A stretch of DNA of 53,385 bases, taken from Exiguobacterium alkaliphilum 12/1 (GTDB lineage Bacteria > Bacillota > Bacilli > Exiguobacteriales > Exiguobacteriaceae). The stretch is taken from positions 1-53,385 of the forward strand of contig NZ_JJMW01000042.1 of assembly GCF_000714435.1 (NCBI RefSeq). The letters run 5' to 3'. Positions 9,905 through 18,075 of this stretch are shown here, piece by piece; positions within the stretch are counted from its first letter, which is position 1; the number at the start of each line of letters is the position of its first letter. The position numbers and the translations under genes are program-made. The notes beneath the pieces were generated by a model that was not told the origin of the DNA, did not search any database, and worked only from the letters and a program-made list of their open reading frames with translations.

Positions 9905-10123
9905 ATGAGGAAAGTAAGCGGATTGACACTTAACAGAGACTAGAACCAAGGCTGGAAGTTCTAGAAGCGTCCCCCGTCGAAGTGCACCTCGGAGCCGTTC
10001 CGGCGATACGTAGTCGGGACCGCGACTCGGCGTTAACGAGACTTGAGAGGGGAAGTTTCCCAAACAGAGTGGAACCGCGCTTACGGCGTCTCTGTGCCTT
10101 GGCACAGGGGCGTCTTTGTTTTT
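9905..10123 (+). promoter_or_regulatory. T-box leader, cysteine specifier, controlling cysE-cysS
   Basis: A tRNA-sensing leader fills the gap before cysE. The T-box AGAGTGGAACCGCG (10066-10079) matches the consensus antiterminator sequence and is followed by a terminator whose stem (10086-10098 with 10101-10113) ends in CTTTGTTTTTG. Upstream, the Stem I features include the AAAGTAAG and AGAGACTAGAAC region with a distal hairpin (CTAGAAC pairing GTTCTAG). A TGC triplet at 9983-9985, followed by A, stands where the specifier loop should be, and TGC encodes Cys, fitting the two cysteine genes downstream. Uncharged tRNA-Cys would favour read-through. Confidence 0.92.
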
Positions 10124-10145
10124 GATATAGAAAAGGAGAACAATT

Positions 10146-10835
10146 ATGGGATTTTGGAAAAGTGTACGGGCCGATATTCAAAACGTGCTCGAGCTTGACC
10201 CGGCCGCGCGGTCGAAAGCGGAGGTCGTTTTAACGTATCCGGGACTGCATGCGCTCTGGGCGCACCGTATCGCACACGGCCTATGGAAACGGAACGTGAA
10301 GCTCGTCGCGAAATTGATTGCGCAGACGAGCCGTTGGTTGACTGGGGTAGAAATTCACCCGGGCGCCGTCATCGGCGAACGTCTGTTTATCGACCATGGT
10401 TTTGGCATCGTCATTGGCGAGACGGCCATCATCGGTAACGATGTCACGATTTATCAAGGCGTGACGCTCGGCGGAACGGGAAAAGAGAAAGGGAAGCGTC
10501 ACCCGACGATCGGGAATGACGTGTTGATTTCGGCAGGTGCGAAAGTGCTCGGCAATATCACGATTGGCGATTGCGTCAAAATCGGAGCGAGTTCCGTCGT
10601 CTTAAAAGACGTGCCGTCGGACTCGACGGTCGTCGGAATTCCGGGTCGTGTCGTCATCCGAAACGGTGAGCGGGTCAAACAACACGACCTCGATCATCGC
10701 TTCCCGGACCCAGACCGAGAATGCCAAGAGCGACTCGAGAACGCGGTCGAACAATTAGAGAAAAAGTTAGCTTCTTTAGAGAAACGGATGGAGGAGAAGA
10801 CACATGATTCAGTTTTACAACAGCCTCACGAATAA
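10146..10835 (+). CDS. cysE: Serine O-acetyltransferase CysE
   Basis: CysE acetylates serine with acetyl-CoA, the first step of cysteine synthesis. The 229-residue protein has an N-terminal helical part and a left-handed beta-helix of hexapeptide repeats (about 75-175), with [20 protein letters not shown] carrying the catalytic His region, then [11 protein letters not shown]. The C-terminus runs into a charged coiled tail ([16 protein letters not shown]) longer than needed for catalysis. It overlaps cysS by 32 bases. Controlled by the Cys T-box just upstream. Confidence 0.97.
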   Translation: MGFWKSVRADIQNVLELDPAARSKAEVVLTYPGLHALWAHRIAHGLWKRNVKLVAKLIAQTSRWLTGVEIHPGAVIGERLFIDHGFGIVIGETAIIGNDVTIYQGVTLGGTGKEKGKRHPTIGNDVLISAGAKVLGNITIGDCVKIGASSVVLKDVPSDSTVVGIPGRVVIRNGERVKQHDLDHRFPDPDRECQERLENAVEQLEKKLASLEKRMEEKTHDSVLQQPHE

Positions 10836-12201
10836 AAAGGAACCGTTCGTCCCAATCGTACCAGGGAAAGTGTCGATGTACGTGTGCGGGCCGACCGTCT
10901 ATAACTATATCCACGTCGGGAACGCCCGACCAGCGATCGCATTCGACACGGTCCGTCGCTATTTGACGTATCGCGGCTATGATGTGAAGTACGTTTTGAA
11001 CTTCACGGACGTCGACGATAAAATCATCCGGGCCGCGAACGAGCTCGGTGAAGACGTCTCGACGCTGACGAACCGCTACATCGAAGCGTATTTGGCCGAT
11101 ACGGGGGCGCTCAACGTCCAACCGGCCGATGTGCATCCGCGCGTCACTGACACGATGGAAGACATCATCGAGTTTATCCGGAACTTAGAGACGGGAGGGT
11201 ATGCGTACGCGTCCGAAGGTGACGTCTATTTCCGCACCCGTAAATTTGACGAGTACGGCAAGCTCAGTCAGCAGTCGATTGAAGACTTGCGGGCCGGCTC
11301 GCGCGTCGACGTCGGCGAGAAGAAAGAAGATCCGCTCGACTTCGTCTTATGGAAAGCGGCGAAATCGGGAGAACCGGCTTGGGAGAGTCCATGGGGACAA
11401 GGGCGTCCGGGCTGGCACATCGAGTGCTCGGCGATGGCGAAAAAGCATCTCGGCAAGACGATTGATATCCATGCGGGCGGTCACGATTTGAAGTTCCCGC
11501 ACCATGAGAACGAAATCGCCCAGTCCGAGGCGTGCAACCATACGAAGTTCGCCAACTATTGGCTCCACAACGGCTTCATCAATATCGAGAACGAGAAGAT
11601 GTCCAAATCGCTCGGGAATTTCTTGCTCGTCCATGAGGCGCTCAAAGAAGTCGATGCGATGGTGCTCCGCTTCTTCATGCTGTCGGTCCACTATCGTCAT
11701 CCGATCAACTACAGCCGCGAATTGATTGAGCAAGCAGCGAACGGCTGGGACCGCATCAAAGAGGCGTACCATAACGTCGAGCACCGGTTGTCAGTCACGG
11801 TCGGCTTAGAAGAGCCGAGTGAGGCGATGGAGCGTAAGCTTGCTGGCATCAAGTCGACATTTATTGAGGCGATGGATGATGACATCAATACGGCCAACGC
11901 CGTCACCGTGCTGTTCGACTTGGCGAGAGAAGCGAACATCTACGCGAAAGCGAACCACGTATCGAAAGAGACGCTTGAGCACGTCATCGACTTGTTCGAC
12001 GAGTTGACCGGTGTCCTCGGTTTGACGTTGTCAGAAGAGAAGGAACTGTTAGATGCCGAGATTGATCAATTGATTCAAGAGCGCGACGCGGCCCGTGCCG
12101 AACGAAACTTCGCGCGTGCCGACGAGATTCGTGACCTACTGAAACAACAACAGATTCAACTTGAAGATACGGCGCAAGGCGTCCGGTGGAAGCGTCTATG
12201 A
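10804..12201 (+). CDS. cysS: Cysteinyl-tRNA synthetase
   Basis: Charges tRNA-Cys. The 465 residues show the class I motifs HVGN (37-40) and KMSKS (about 265-269) and zinc ligands Cys28 (YVCGPTVYN), the Cys of HIECSAM and the His pair of [11 protein letters not shown]. The start lies inside the 3' end of cysE, with ATGGAGGAG as its ribosome site; this coupling ties synthetase supply to cysteine synthesis. The end overlaps mrnC by four bases. Confidence 0.98.
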   Translation: MIQFYNSLTNKKEPFVPIVPGKVSMYVCGPTVYNYIHVGNARPAIAFDTVRRYLTYRGYDVKYVLNFTDVDDKIIRAANELGEDVSTLTNRYIEAYLADTGALNVQPADVHPRVTDTMEDIIEFIRNLETGGYAYASEGDVYFRTRKFDEYGKLSQQSIEDLRAGSRVDVGEKKEDPLDFVLWKAAKSGEPAWESPWGQGRPGWHIECSAMAKKHLGKTIDIHAGGHDLKFPHHENEIAQSEACNHTKFANYWLHNGFINIENEKMSKSLGNFLLVHEALKEVDAMVLRFFMLSVHYRHPINYSRELIEQAANGWDRIKEAYHNVEHRLSVTVGLEEPSEAMERKLAGIKSTFIEAMDDDINTANAVTVLFDLAREANIYAKANHVSKETLEHVIDLFDELTGVLGLTLSEEKELLDAEIDQLIQERDAARAERNFARADEIRDLLKQQQIQLEDTAQGVRWKRL

Positions 12202-12605
12202 GTGTGAACCCGGCCCAACTGAACGCACTCGCGCTCGCATATATGGGCGACGTCGTCTATGAGATGGCGGTGCGGAAACGATTGCTCGAGCGGGGCTTGA
12301 CGCGACCGAACGATTTACACCGTGGGGCCATCCGTTACGTCAATGCCTCGTCGCAAGCAGGCGTCGTCACCCACTGGCTCGAGACGAACGTGCTCTCGGA
12401 AGAAGAACAGGCGGTCGTGCGGCGTGGGCGAAACGCCAAGTCCGGTTCGATTCCGAAGCGGACGGACGTCCATACGTATCGTTACTCGACCGCGTTCGAG
12501 GCACTGATTGGTTACATCTACCTTACAGAAAGAAGGGATCGTCTTGAAGAACTCATCGAACAAGCGTTCATTTGGCTCGAAACCGAGCAACCCGAAACGA
12601 CATGA
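12198..12605 (+). CDS. mrnC: Mini-ribonuclease III MrnC
   Basis: MrnC is an RNase III catalytic domain without a dsRNA-binding domain; in B. subtilis it matures the 23S rRNA ends. The 135-residue product has the two acidic motifs: YMGDVVYE (about 14-21) and [13 protein letters not shown] (about 101-113). The ATG at 12198 overlaps the cysS stop (ATGA) and lies behind GGTGGA; a GTG at 12186 in frame is less likely. Its end overlaps rlmB by about 60 bases. Confidence 0.95.
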   Translation: MSVNPAQLNALALAYMGDVVYEMAVRKRLLERGLTRPNDLHRGAIRYVNASSQAGVVTHWLETNVLSEEEQAVVRRGRNAKSGSIPKRTDVHTYRYSTAFEALIGYIYLTERRDRLEELIEQAFIWLETEQPETT

Positions 12606-13458
12606 AGGAGGCAAGTCGCGCGATAAACGTTCATTCGATCGTCCACGCAGCGACGACCGCCCGAAACGACAAAAGTTAGAACGACCGGATTATCAAGAAG
12701 TCGACGTGATGGAAGAAGGGATCGACTTCCTATACGGGCGTAACCCGGTCATGGAGGCGCTCCGGAGCGGGCGCGACATGAACAAAGTCTTCATCATGGA
12801 AGGCCAACAAAAAGGGCCGCTCGCCCAAATCATCGCGATGGCGAACGAAGCGTCGGTACAAGTGTCATTCGTCCCGAAAACGAAACTCGAGAAAATGGCC
12901 GGCAGTGAACACCACCAAGGTGTCGTCGCGGCCGTCGCGGCATACGAGTATAAGTCGATTGAAGACATGTTCGCGCTAGCCGAGTCGAAAGGGGAGACAC
13001 CGCTCTTCATCTTGCTCGATGAGCTTGAAGACCCGCACAACCTTGGCTCGATTTTACGGACGGCGGACGCTGTCGGCGCCCACGGGATTATCATCCCGAA
13101 ACGTCGTTCGGTCGGGTTGACGCAAACGGTCGCGAAAGCATCAACGGGCGCAATCGAGTACATCCCGGTCGCGCGCGTCACGAATTTGACGCGAACGCTC
13201 GAAGAGTTGAAAGAGAAAGGGTTGTGGGTCGTCGGGACTGACGCGAGCGAGAGCCAAGACTATCGCCGCCTCGATGGCAACATGCCGCTCGTCGTCGTCA
13301 TCGGTAGTGAAGGCAAGGGGATGAGCCGACTCGTACGGGAGACGTGTGACTTCCTCGTCCATATGCCGATGGTTGGTCATGTGACGTCGCTCAACGCCTC
13401 GGTCGCAGCTGCGCTTCTCTTGTATGAAGTGCATCGCACCCGCCATCCGCTGTCATGA
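12544..13458 (+). CDS. rlmB: 23S rRNA 2'-O-ribose methyltransferase (RlmB/TrmH family)
   Basis: SpoU-type SAM enzyme expected to methylate a G of 23S rRNA. The catalytic part has the three SPOUT motifs: LDELEDPHNLGSILRTADAVG, VVVIGSEGKGMSRLV and HVTSLNASVAAALLLYE. An N-terminal substrate domain (FLYGRNPVMEALRSG) precedes them. Ahead of that is a ~55-residue basic, low-complexity tail rich in K, R, S and P. The TTG at 12544 is taken as start because AGAAGGG lies 6 bases before it; this implies a 62-base overlap with mrnC. B. subtilis RlmB lacks such a long tail in my recollection, so an internal start cannot be excluded. Confidence 0.93.
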   Translation: MKNSSNKRSFGSKPSNPKRHEGGKSRDKRSFDRPRSDDRPKRQKLERPDYQEVDVMEEGIDFLYGRNPVMEALRSGRDMNKVFIMEGQQKGPLAQIIAMANEASVQVSFVPKTKLEKMAGSEHHQGVVAAVAAYEYKSIEDMFALAESKGETPLFILLDELEDPHNLGSILRTADAVGAHGIIIPKRRSVGLTQTVAKASTGAIEYIPVARVTNLTRTLEELKEKGLWVVGTDASESQDYRRLDGNMPLVVVIGSEGKGMSRLVRETCDFLVHMPMVGHVTSLNASVAAALLLYEVHRTRHPLS

Positions 13459-13982
13459 GTGTGAAAAAGCGGGAACTTCTACTCGTTGACGGCTATAACA
13501 TTATCGGAGCGTGGCCACATCTTCGGAAGTTACGCGAAATCGACTTCGACAAAGCGAGAAACGACCTCATTGAAGCGATGGCCGAGTATCAAGCCGTCAC
13601 CGGTCGGGAAGTGACAATCGTCTTCGACGCCCATATGCGCTATGGTCGCGAGTCGAAAGCGACACAGAGCCGGGTCGCGGTCGTTTATACGAAAGAGAAC
13701 GAGACGGCCGATGAATGGATTGAGCGTCGGGCGCATGAACTCGTCGATAACCGTCTCGTCACCCTGTTCGTGGCGACGAACGACTTCACGGAGCAATGGG
13801 TCATCTTCGGTCAAGGGGCGCTCCGCGTTCCGGCGACCGAACTGTTGAAGGACTGGAAGCACGCCCAGCTGTTAATCGAACAAGAGCGATCGGCGCTCAA
13901 ACAAGACCGGTCGAACCGAAAAACGATCGACCTCTCGCCGGAAGTGCGAGCCCGATTGGAAGAAATGCGTCGTCGCAAATGA
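13455..13982 (+). CDS. rae1: Ribosome-associated mRNA endonuclease Rae1 (YacP, NYN domain)
   Basis: NYN/PIN-like nuclease that in B. subtilis enters the ribosomal A site and cuts certain mRNAs during translation. The 175-residue protein begins LLLVDGYNIIGAWP (catalytic Asp about 12) and keeps VIFD-type and VATNDFTEQ acidic motifs, ending in a basic tail. The start overlaps the rlmB stop (ATGA). Last gene of the gltX/cysE to yacP block, followed by a strong terminator. Confidence 0.93.
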   Translation: MSVKKRELLLVDGYNIIGAWPHLRKLREIDFDKARNDLIEAMAEYQAVTGREVTIVFDAHMRYGRESKATQSRVAVVYTKENETADEWIERRAHELVDNRLVTLFVATNDFTEQWVIFGQGALRVPATELLKDWKHAQLLIEQERSALKQDRSNRKTIDLSPEVRARLEEMRRRK

Positions 13983-14001
13983 GGCGGTGACGCACGTCAC
14001 G

Positions 14002-14035
14002 GACGAGTTCATGAAATGGACTCGTCTTTGTTTTT
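14002..14035 (+). terminator. Intrinsic terminator after rae1
   Basis: GACGAGTTCAT (14002-14012) pairs with ATGGACTCGTC (14016-14026; one T/G) around a GAA loop, followed by TTTGTTTTT. A strong stop between the cysE-rae1 block and sigH. Confidence 0.92.
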
Positions 14036-14124
14036 AGTTTGACATTTTTTTGAAAGGAAATGTTGTATACTAATAGATGTATGCGTTACACGAATTGTAA
14101 TTGACGGAATTTTTAGAATTTTGT

Positions 14125-14154
14125 TTGACGGTCGTTTTACCTGCTGTCTATAAT
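14125..14154 (+). promoter_or_regulatory. SigA-type promoter of sigH
   Basis: TTGACG (14125-14130), 18-bp spacer, TATAAT (14149-14154), 51 bases before the sigH start. A second candidate further up, TTGACA (14039-14044) with TATACT (14066-14071), has a 21-bp spacer and is doubtful. The rest of the 222-base gap holds nothing else I can name. Confidence 0.8.
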
Positions 14155-14204
14155 GAGGTCACAAACTTACATAGTTCATCATCAATTGCCGGGGGGTATG
14201 AAAC

Positions 14205-14846
14205 ATGAACGGATGGCCATACGAACAGTTTGAAAACATGTCGGACGAAGAGCTCGTCTTGCTCGCGCGCAACGAAGGGGATAGCGATGCGTTAGAATTT
14301 CTGATTGAGCGCTATCGTTATTTCGTGCGAGCGAAAGCACGGTCGTACTTCTTGATTGGAGCCGATCACGAGGACATCGTCCAAGAAGGGATGATCGGGC
14401 TTTATAAAGGGGTTCGGGATTACCGCGACGAGCGGCTCGCCTCATTCAAAAGCTTTGCCGAGATGTGTATCACGCGTCAAATGATTACGGCGATTAAGAC
14501 GGCCACGCGCCAAAAACACATCCCGCTCAACTCGTACGTGTCACTCGATAAGCCGATCTTTGACGATGAGTCAGACCGCACGTTGCTTGACGTCATCTTG
14601 CCCCCGCACCCGACCGACCCACAAGAACTGCTTGTCACGCGGGAAGACCAGTTGTTCATGGAAGAAAAGATGGATGAGCTGCTTAGCGACTTGGAACGAA
14701 AAGTGCTTCGGCTTTATTTGGATGGCCGCTCGTACCAAGAGATCTCGGACGACCTCGATCGTCACGTCAAATCGATTGATAACGCCTTGCAGCGTGTGAA
14801 GAAGAAGTTTGAACGTCACGTCGATGTGAAGACGTTGACGAGTTAA
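14205..14846 (+). CDS. sigH: RNA polymerase sigma factor SigH (sigma-30)
   Basis: Alternative sigma factor that in Bacillus directs the transition to stationary phase, competence and early sporulation genes. The 213 residues match SigH closely: region 2 with VRAKARSYFLIGADHEDIVQ and FKSFAEMCITRQMITAIKTA, region 4 with LSDLERKVLRLYLDGRSYQE and DLDRHVKSIDNALQRVKKK. The start follows a GGGGGG stretch with 8-base spacing, a weak site that may limit translation. The organism suggested here does not sporulate, so the regulon is likely transition-state or competence genes. Confidence 0.95.
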   Translation: MNGWPYEQFENMSDEELVLLARNEGDSDALEFLIERYRYFVRAKARSYFLIGADHEDIVQEGMIGLYKGVRDYRDERLASFKSFAEMCITRQMITAIKTATRQKHIPLNSYVSLDKPIFDDESDRTLLDVILPPHPTDPQELLVTREDQLFMEEKMDELLSDLERKVLRLYLDGRSYQEISDDLDRHVKSIDNALQRVKKKFERHVDVKTLTS

Positions 14847-14860
14847 CCGATATTGACCCC

Positions 14861-14932
14861 ACGCCTCCTATGTGATACTTTTAAGGCAGCGCCTTGTCCG
14901 TAGACGCCATTTTACAGGAGGCGTTTTTTTTT
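14861..14932 (+). terminator. Long-range terminator after sigH with an inner hairpin
   Basis: ACGCCTCCT (14861-14869) pairs with AGGAGGCGT (14916-14924), followed by nine T. The 46-base loop contains its own hairpin, AAGGC/GCCTT (14883-14895), and an ACGCC (14904-14908) that could compete for GGCGT of the right arm. It separates sigH from rpmG-secE-nusG. Confidence 0.75.
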
Positions 14933-14975
14933 CGCTCTTTTTTAGTAGGAGAGCCGTCGAAAGGGGCGCTTATGA

Positions 14976-15122
14976 ATGGCAAAGAAAGTAAGTCTCGCCT
15001 GTGCAACTTGCGGATCACGCGTTTACTCGACGACGAAACGTGATGACGTGGCGACACGCCTTGAACTGAACAAGTTCTGCCGTCGTTGCAATGCGCATAC
15101 GGTGCACCGAGAATCAAAGTAA
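14976..15122 (+). CDS. rpmG: 50S ribosomal protein L33, zinc-binding form
   Basis: A 48-residue protein of the L33 family, with CATC (Cys9/12) and CRRC (Cys35/38) forming a zinc ribbon, so this is the zinc-containing form. Position between sigH and secE is the same as rpmGB of B. subtilis. The ATG at 14976 is chosen over that at 14972 (other frame); AAGGGGC is 9 bases upstream. Likely co-transcribed with secE and nusG. Confidence 0.95.
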   Translation: MAKKVSLACATCGSRVYSTTKRDDVATRLELNKFCRRCNAHTVHRESK

Positions 15123-15156
15123 CGTCAATTGGCATTCAATGTAGGAGGAAGCTACC

Positions 15157-15327
15157 ATGAACTTTTTGCGTGATGTATGGAAAGAGCTAAAGAAAACGAG
15201 TTGGCCGACTCGTAAAGAGCTCACGAAATATACCATCACAGTCATCGCGACCGTCGTCGTGATTGGCTTGTTCGTGTTTGGCGTGGATACTGGTGTCAGC
15301 TATCTCGTCAACTTATTGATTAACTAA
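15157..15327 (+). CDS. secE: Preprotein translocase subunit SecE
   Basis: The small membrane clamp of the SecYEG channel. The 56-residue protein has the conserved amphipathic stretch VWKELKKTSWPTRKEL (about 7-22) and a single transmembrane helix (about 26-46), typical of the short Gram-positive form. GTAGGAGGAAG lies 6 bases before the ATG. Its partner secY is in the spc operon at 41.5 kb. Confidence 0.96.
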   Translation: MNFLRDVWKELKKTSWPTRKELTKYTITVIATVVVIGLFVFGVDTGVSYLVNLLIN

Positions 15328-15344
15328 GGAAAGAGGTGAAAGCC

Positions 15345-15896
15345 GTGGAGAAACAATGGTTTGTTGTCCAGACGTATTCTGGCTTTGAGAACAACGTCAA
15401 AGAAAACCTAGAGCGTCGAATCGGTTCGATGAACATGGAAGATAAAATTTTCCGCGTCCTCGTTCCGACTGAAACAACGCAAGAAGAAGTCACGCTTAAA
15501 AGTGGCGAGAAGAAGATTAAAGAACGTGAAGTGAAAAACTTCCCGGGCTACGTGTTCGTCGAGATGATCATGACGGACGATTCATGGTACGTCGTTCGGA
15601 ACACACCGAACGTCACAGGCTTCCTCGGTTCGACGGGTGGCGGCGCCAAGCCGATCCCGCTTCAACCGGACGAAGTGACGAACGTGCTTTCACAGATGGG
15701 CCTCATCGAGAAGAAAGACCGTTACAACTACGAGCTCGGCGATCTCGTCCGTGTCAAAGAAGGCGCGTTCGAGAACTTTGAAGGGACGATTGATGAAATC
15801 GAAGCTGACAAAGAGAAGCTCAAAGTCGTCGTCGACATGTTCGGCCGCGAAACGAAAATCGAGCTTGATTTCGAACAAGTTCAGAAAATTAACTAA
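15345..15896 (+). CDS. nusG: Transcription elongation/termination factor NusG
   Basis: NusG binds the RNA polymerase clamp and modulates pausing, and couples with ribosome or Rho. The 183 residues hold the NGN domain (about 1-120; WFVVQTYSGFENNVK, FPGYVFVEM, WYVVRNTPNVTGF) and a C-terminal KOW domain (about 130-180; VKEGAFENFEGTI). The GTG at 15345 is chosen because AGAGGTG is 6-7 bases before it and it gives the family start ME-K-W. Followed by the L11 promoter with no terminator. Confidence 0.97.
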   Translation: MEKQWFVVQTYSGFENNVKENLERRIGSMNMEDKIFRVLVPTETTQEEVTLKSGEKKIKEREVKNFPGYVFVEMIMTDDSWYVVRNTPNVTGFLGSTGGGAKPIPLQPDEVTNVLSQMGLIEKKDRYNYELGDLVRVKEGAFENFEGTIDEIEADKEKLKVVVDMFGRETKIELDFEQVQKIN

Positions 15897-15902
15897 ACCC
15901 AC

Positions 15903-15931
15903 TTGCCATCTTCGGAAACGGATGGTACAAT
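15903..15931 (+). promoter_or_regulatory. SigA promoter of rplK-rplA
   Basis: TTGCCA (15903-15908), 17-bp spacer, TGgTACAAT (15926-15931). It lies in the nusG-rplK gap and would give a leader of about 105 bases. Confidence 0.85.
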
Positions 15932-15986
15932 CGGAAATGTTTGATGTTGTGCTTTATTTCGGTACAAACTCGACCTAATAGATTGA

Positions 15987-16017
15987 GTGGGAGGGCGCAC
16001 AACGTCCAAGAAACCAC
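15987..16017 (+). promoter_or_regulatory. L1-binding site in the rplK leader
   Basis: GTGGGAG (15987-15993) and CCAC (16014-16017) form the outer GTGG/CCAC helix; inside, GGGCG pairs CGTCC, leaving an asymmetric internal loop. This pattern resembles the known L1 target on 23S rRNA and the leader of the Bacillus L11 operon, where L1 represses its own synthesis. The site ends 26 bases before the rplK start codon. Confidence 0.75.
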
Positions 16018-16043
16018 ATTTTAGACTTAAGGAGGTGTGTCTC

Positions 16044-16469
16044 GTGGCGAAAAAAGTTACTAAACTCGTTAAACTTCAAATCCCAGCTGGTAAAGCTAAC
16101 CCAGCACCACCAGTAGGACCAGCACTTGGTCAAGCAGGTGTTAACATCATGGGATTCTGTAAAGAGTTCAACGCTCGTACACAAGACCAAGCCGGATTGA
16201 TTATTCCTGTAGTCATTACGGTATACGAAGATCGTTCGTTTACATTCATTACGAAAACTCCACCAGCTGCAGTTCTTTTGAAGAAAGCTGCTGGTATCGA
16301 GAGCGGTTCTGGTGAACCGAACCGTAAGAAAGTAGCAACGGTTAAGCGTGATAAAGTTCGCGAAATCGCTGAACTTAAAATGCCTGACCTTAACGCGTCG
16401 TCTGTAGAAACAGCGATGCTTATGGTTGAAGGTACTGCGCGCAGTATGGGTATTGTAATCGAAGACTAA
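16044..16469 (+). CDS. rplK: 50S ribosomal protein L11
   Basis: L11 forms the GTPase-associated stalk base with 23S rRNA helices 43-44 and with L10. The 141-residue length is exact for the family, with the proline-rich N-terminal domain ([20 protein letters not shown]) and the rRNA-binding C-terminal domain ending GTARSMGI. The GTG at 16044 follows AAGGAGGTGTGTCTC, the arrangement seen in Bacillus. Confidence 0.98.
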   Translation: MAKKVTKLVKLQIPAGKANPAPPVGPALGQAGVNIMGFCKEFNARTQDQAGLIIPVVITVYEDRSFTFITKTPPAAVLLKKAAGIESGSGEPNRKKVATVKRDKVREIAELKMPDLNASSVETAMLMVEGTARSMGIVIED

Positions 16470-16482
16470 TTGATTAGTCTCT

Positions 16483-16519
16483 GGGATTGACGGTGAATAT
16501 TGTACTCACCCTCAATCCC
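16483..16519 (+). promoter_or_regulatory. Stable hairpin between rplK and rplA
   Basis: GGGATTGA (16483-16490) pairs with TCAATCCC (16512-16519) and GGTGA (16492-16496) with TCACC (16506-16510). No T run follows, so it is not a normal terminator; RNA processing or protection are possible roles. Confidence 0.7.
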
Positions 16520-16527
16520 TTCATTAT

Positions 16528-16551
16528 GTGGGAGGAAATTCCGCTAACCAC
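16528..16551 (+). promoter_or_regulatory. Second L1-binding-like site, upstream of rplA
   Basis: GTGGGAGG (16528-16535) and AACCAC (16546-16551) repeat the sequence and helix pattern of the site before rplK, here closing on a short GGA/TCC stem. It ends 16 bases before the rplA start and next to its AAGGAGG, where L1 binding would block initiation directly. Confidence 0.65.
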
Positions 16552-16567
16552 AAGGAGGAAAAGAATC

Positions 16568-17254
16568 ATGGGTAAAAAACACCAAGAAGCAGCGAAGCTT
16601 GTTGATCGCACGAAGTCTTACGACCTCGCTGAAGCGGTTGAACTCGTTCAAAAAACTGCTACTGCTAAGTTCGATGAAACAATCGAAGTGGCTGTACGTC
16701 TCGGCGTAGATCCAAAGAAAGCAGACCAACAAATCCGCGGTGCCGTTGTACTTCCACACGGTACTGGTAAAACACAAAAAGTTCTCGTCTTCGCAAAAGG
16801 CGAAAAAGCTAAAGAAGCTGAAGCAGCTGGCGCTGACTATGTCGGTGACTCTGAGTTCATCACGAAAATCCAACAAGGATGGTTCGACTTCGATGTCATC
16901 GTTGCGACACCTGACATGATGGGTGAAGTTGGTAAACTCGGTCGCGTTCTCGGACCAAAAGGCCTCATGCCTAACCCGAAAACAGGCACAGTTACGTTTG
17001 ATGTCGAGAAAGCAATCGCTGACATCAAAGCTGGTAAAGTAGAGTACCGCGTTGACAAAGCCGGTAACATCCACGTACCAGTTGGTAAGAAGTCGTTTGA
17101 AGCAACGAAACTCTCTGAGAACATCGAGACAATCATCGAGACACTCATGAAAGTGAAGCCTGCTACTGCAAAAGGAACTTACCTCAAAAACATCGCGCTT
17201 TCGTCAACAATGGGTCCTGGAATCCGTGTTGCGACTGCCGACTTCATCAAGTAA
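16568..17254 (+). CDS. rplA: 50S ribosomal protein L1
   Basis: L1 makes the mobile stalk that guides deacylated tRNA from the E site; it is also the repressor of its own operon. The 228 residues contain the two-domain fold with [20 protein letters not shown] and [20 protein letters not shown]. The ATG at 16568 follows ACAAGGAGG; an upstream in-frame extension from 16487 covers the leader RNA elements and is not coding. Two candidate L1 sites lie before rplK and before this gene. Confidence 0.97.
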   Translation: MGKKHQEAAKLVDRTKSYDLAEAVELVQKTATAKFDETIEVAVRLGVDPKKADQQIRGAVVLPHGTGKTQKVLVFAKGEKAKEAEAAGADYVGDSEFITKIQQGWFDFDVIVATPDMMGEVGKLGRVLGPKGLMPNPKTGTVTFDVEKAIADIKAGKVEYRVDKAGNIHVPVGKKSFEATKLSENIETIIETLMKVKPATAKGTYLKNIALSSTMGPGIRVATADFIK

Positions 17255-17272
17255 TCTACTTGAAATAAACTG

Positions 17273-17301
17273 TTGACAACGTGTGATACCGCTGTTAAAG
17301 T
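17273..17301 (+). promoter_or_regulatory. SigA promoter of rplJ-rplL
   Basis: TTGACA (17273-17278), 17-bp spacer, TGtTAAAGT (17296-17301). It lies 19 bases after the rplA stop and starts the L10 leader. Confidence 0.85.
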
Positions 17302-17307
17302 AAGACA

Positions 17308-17464
17308 CGTTCAACCGAATATGTTGGATTACCGCAGACAGAAGGTGGACATCGGTCCGTAAACCCTTCCGAGGTGTCTTTGCTCGAACTTGAGCCTGTT
17401 GTCACAGGTTTACTTTCAAACAATTACGCCCTCGTATGTCTTCATACGAGGGATTTCTTTTTGA
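17308..17464 (+). promoter_or_regulatory. L10 leader with attenuator terminator
   Basis: The stretch ATTACCGCAGACAGAAGGTG (17328-17347) and CCTTCCGAGGTGT (about 17370) is the conserved core of the Bacillota L10 leader, which binds L10(L12)4. Downstream, CCCTCGTATG (17429-17438) and CATACGAGGG (17443-17452) form a perfect 10-bp stem followed by ATTTCTTTTTG, a terminator inside the leader. L10 binding is therefore likely to act by transcription attenuation before rplJ. Confidence 0.9.
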
Positions 17465-17512
17465 AGAGCAGCCTCTCGTCCGGTACAAGAAATGACTAGG
17501 AGGTGCAAACAC

Positions 17513-18019
17513 ATGGCAAGCGAAAAAATCGTAGCTCAGAAATCGGCACTCGTCGATGAAATCGCTGAGAAAATGCAAGCGAGCGTTGGAACAATCGTTG
17601 TTGACTACCGTGGACTTACAGTTGAAGAAGTGACTACACTCCGTAAATCACTCCGTGACGCTGGAATCGAGTTCAAAGTATACAAAAACGGACTTCTTCG
17701 CCGCGCGGCTACTCAGTCTGGTTTTGACGGTCTTGACGAAGTCTTCACAGGTCCTACAGCAGTCGCGTTCTCGAAAGAAGACGTTGTTGCTCCAGCGAAG
17801 ATCTTGAACGACTTCTCGAAAGAGCACAAAGCGCTCGAACTCAAAGGCGGAATCATCGAAGGCAAAGTAACTTCACTTGAAGAAGTGAAAGCTCTTGCAG
17901 AACTTCCATCACGCGAAGGTCTTCTCTCGATGCTTCTCAGCGTACTTCAAGCTCCAATCCGTGGGCTCGCAGTCGCAACAAACGCAATCGCAGAACAAAA
18001 AGAAGAGCAGTCTGCTTAA
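17513..18019 (+). CDS. rplJ: 50S ribosomal protein L10
   Basis: L10 anchors the L7/L12 dimers of the stalk. The 168-residue protein has the rRNA-binding N-terminal domain ([29 protein letters not shown]) and the C-terminal helix that carries L7/L12. The ATG at 17513 follows CTAGGAGGTG. It is expressed from its own promoter through the attenuated leader and autoregulated by L10. Confidence 0.97.
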   Translation: MASEKIVAQKSALVDEIAEKMQASVGTIVVDYRGLTVEEVTTLRKSLRDAGIEFKVYKNGLLRRAATQSGFDGLDEVFTGPTAVAFSKEDVVAPAKILNDFSKEHKALELKGGIIEGKVTSLEEVKALAELPSREGLLSMLLSVLQAPIRGLAVATNAIAEQKEEQSA

Positions 18020-18075
18020 TTTTTGTCGCGTAGCGTAACTAAACATGTTTACAACATCAAAGGAGGAAAACCATA

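Noticed and set aside
14039..14071. TTGACA with TATACT upstream of sigH
   Set aside because: Spacer of 21 bases is too long; the TTGACG/TATAAT pair downstream is better.
14053..14095. SigH-type -35 (AAAGGAAAT) with GAAT as an autoregulated promoter
   Set aside because: The GAAT is about 30 bases away instead of 11-12.
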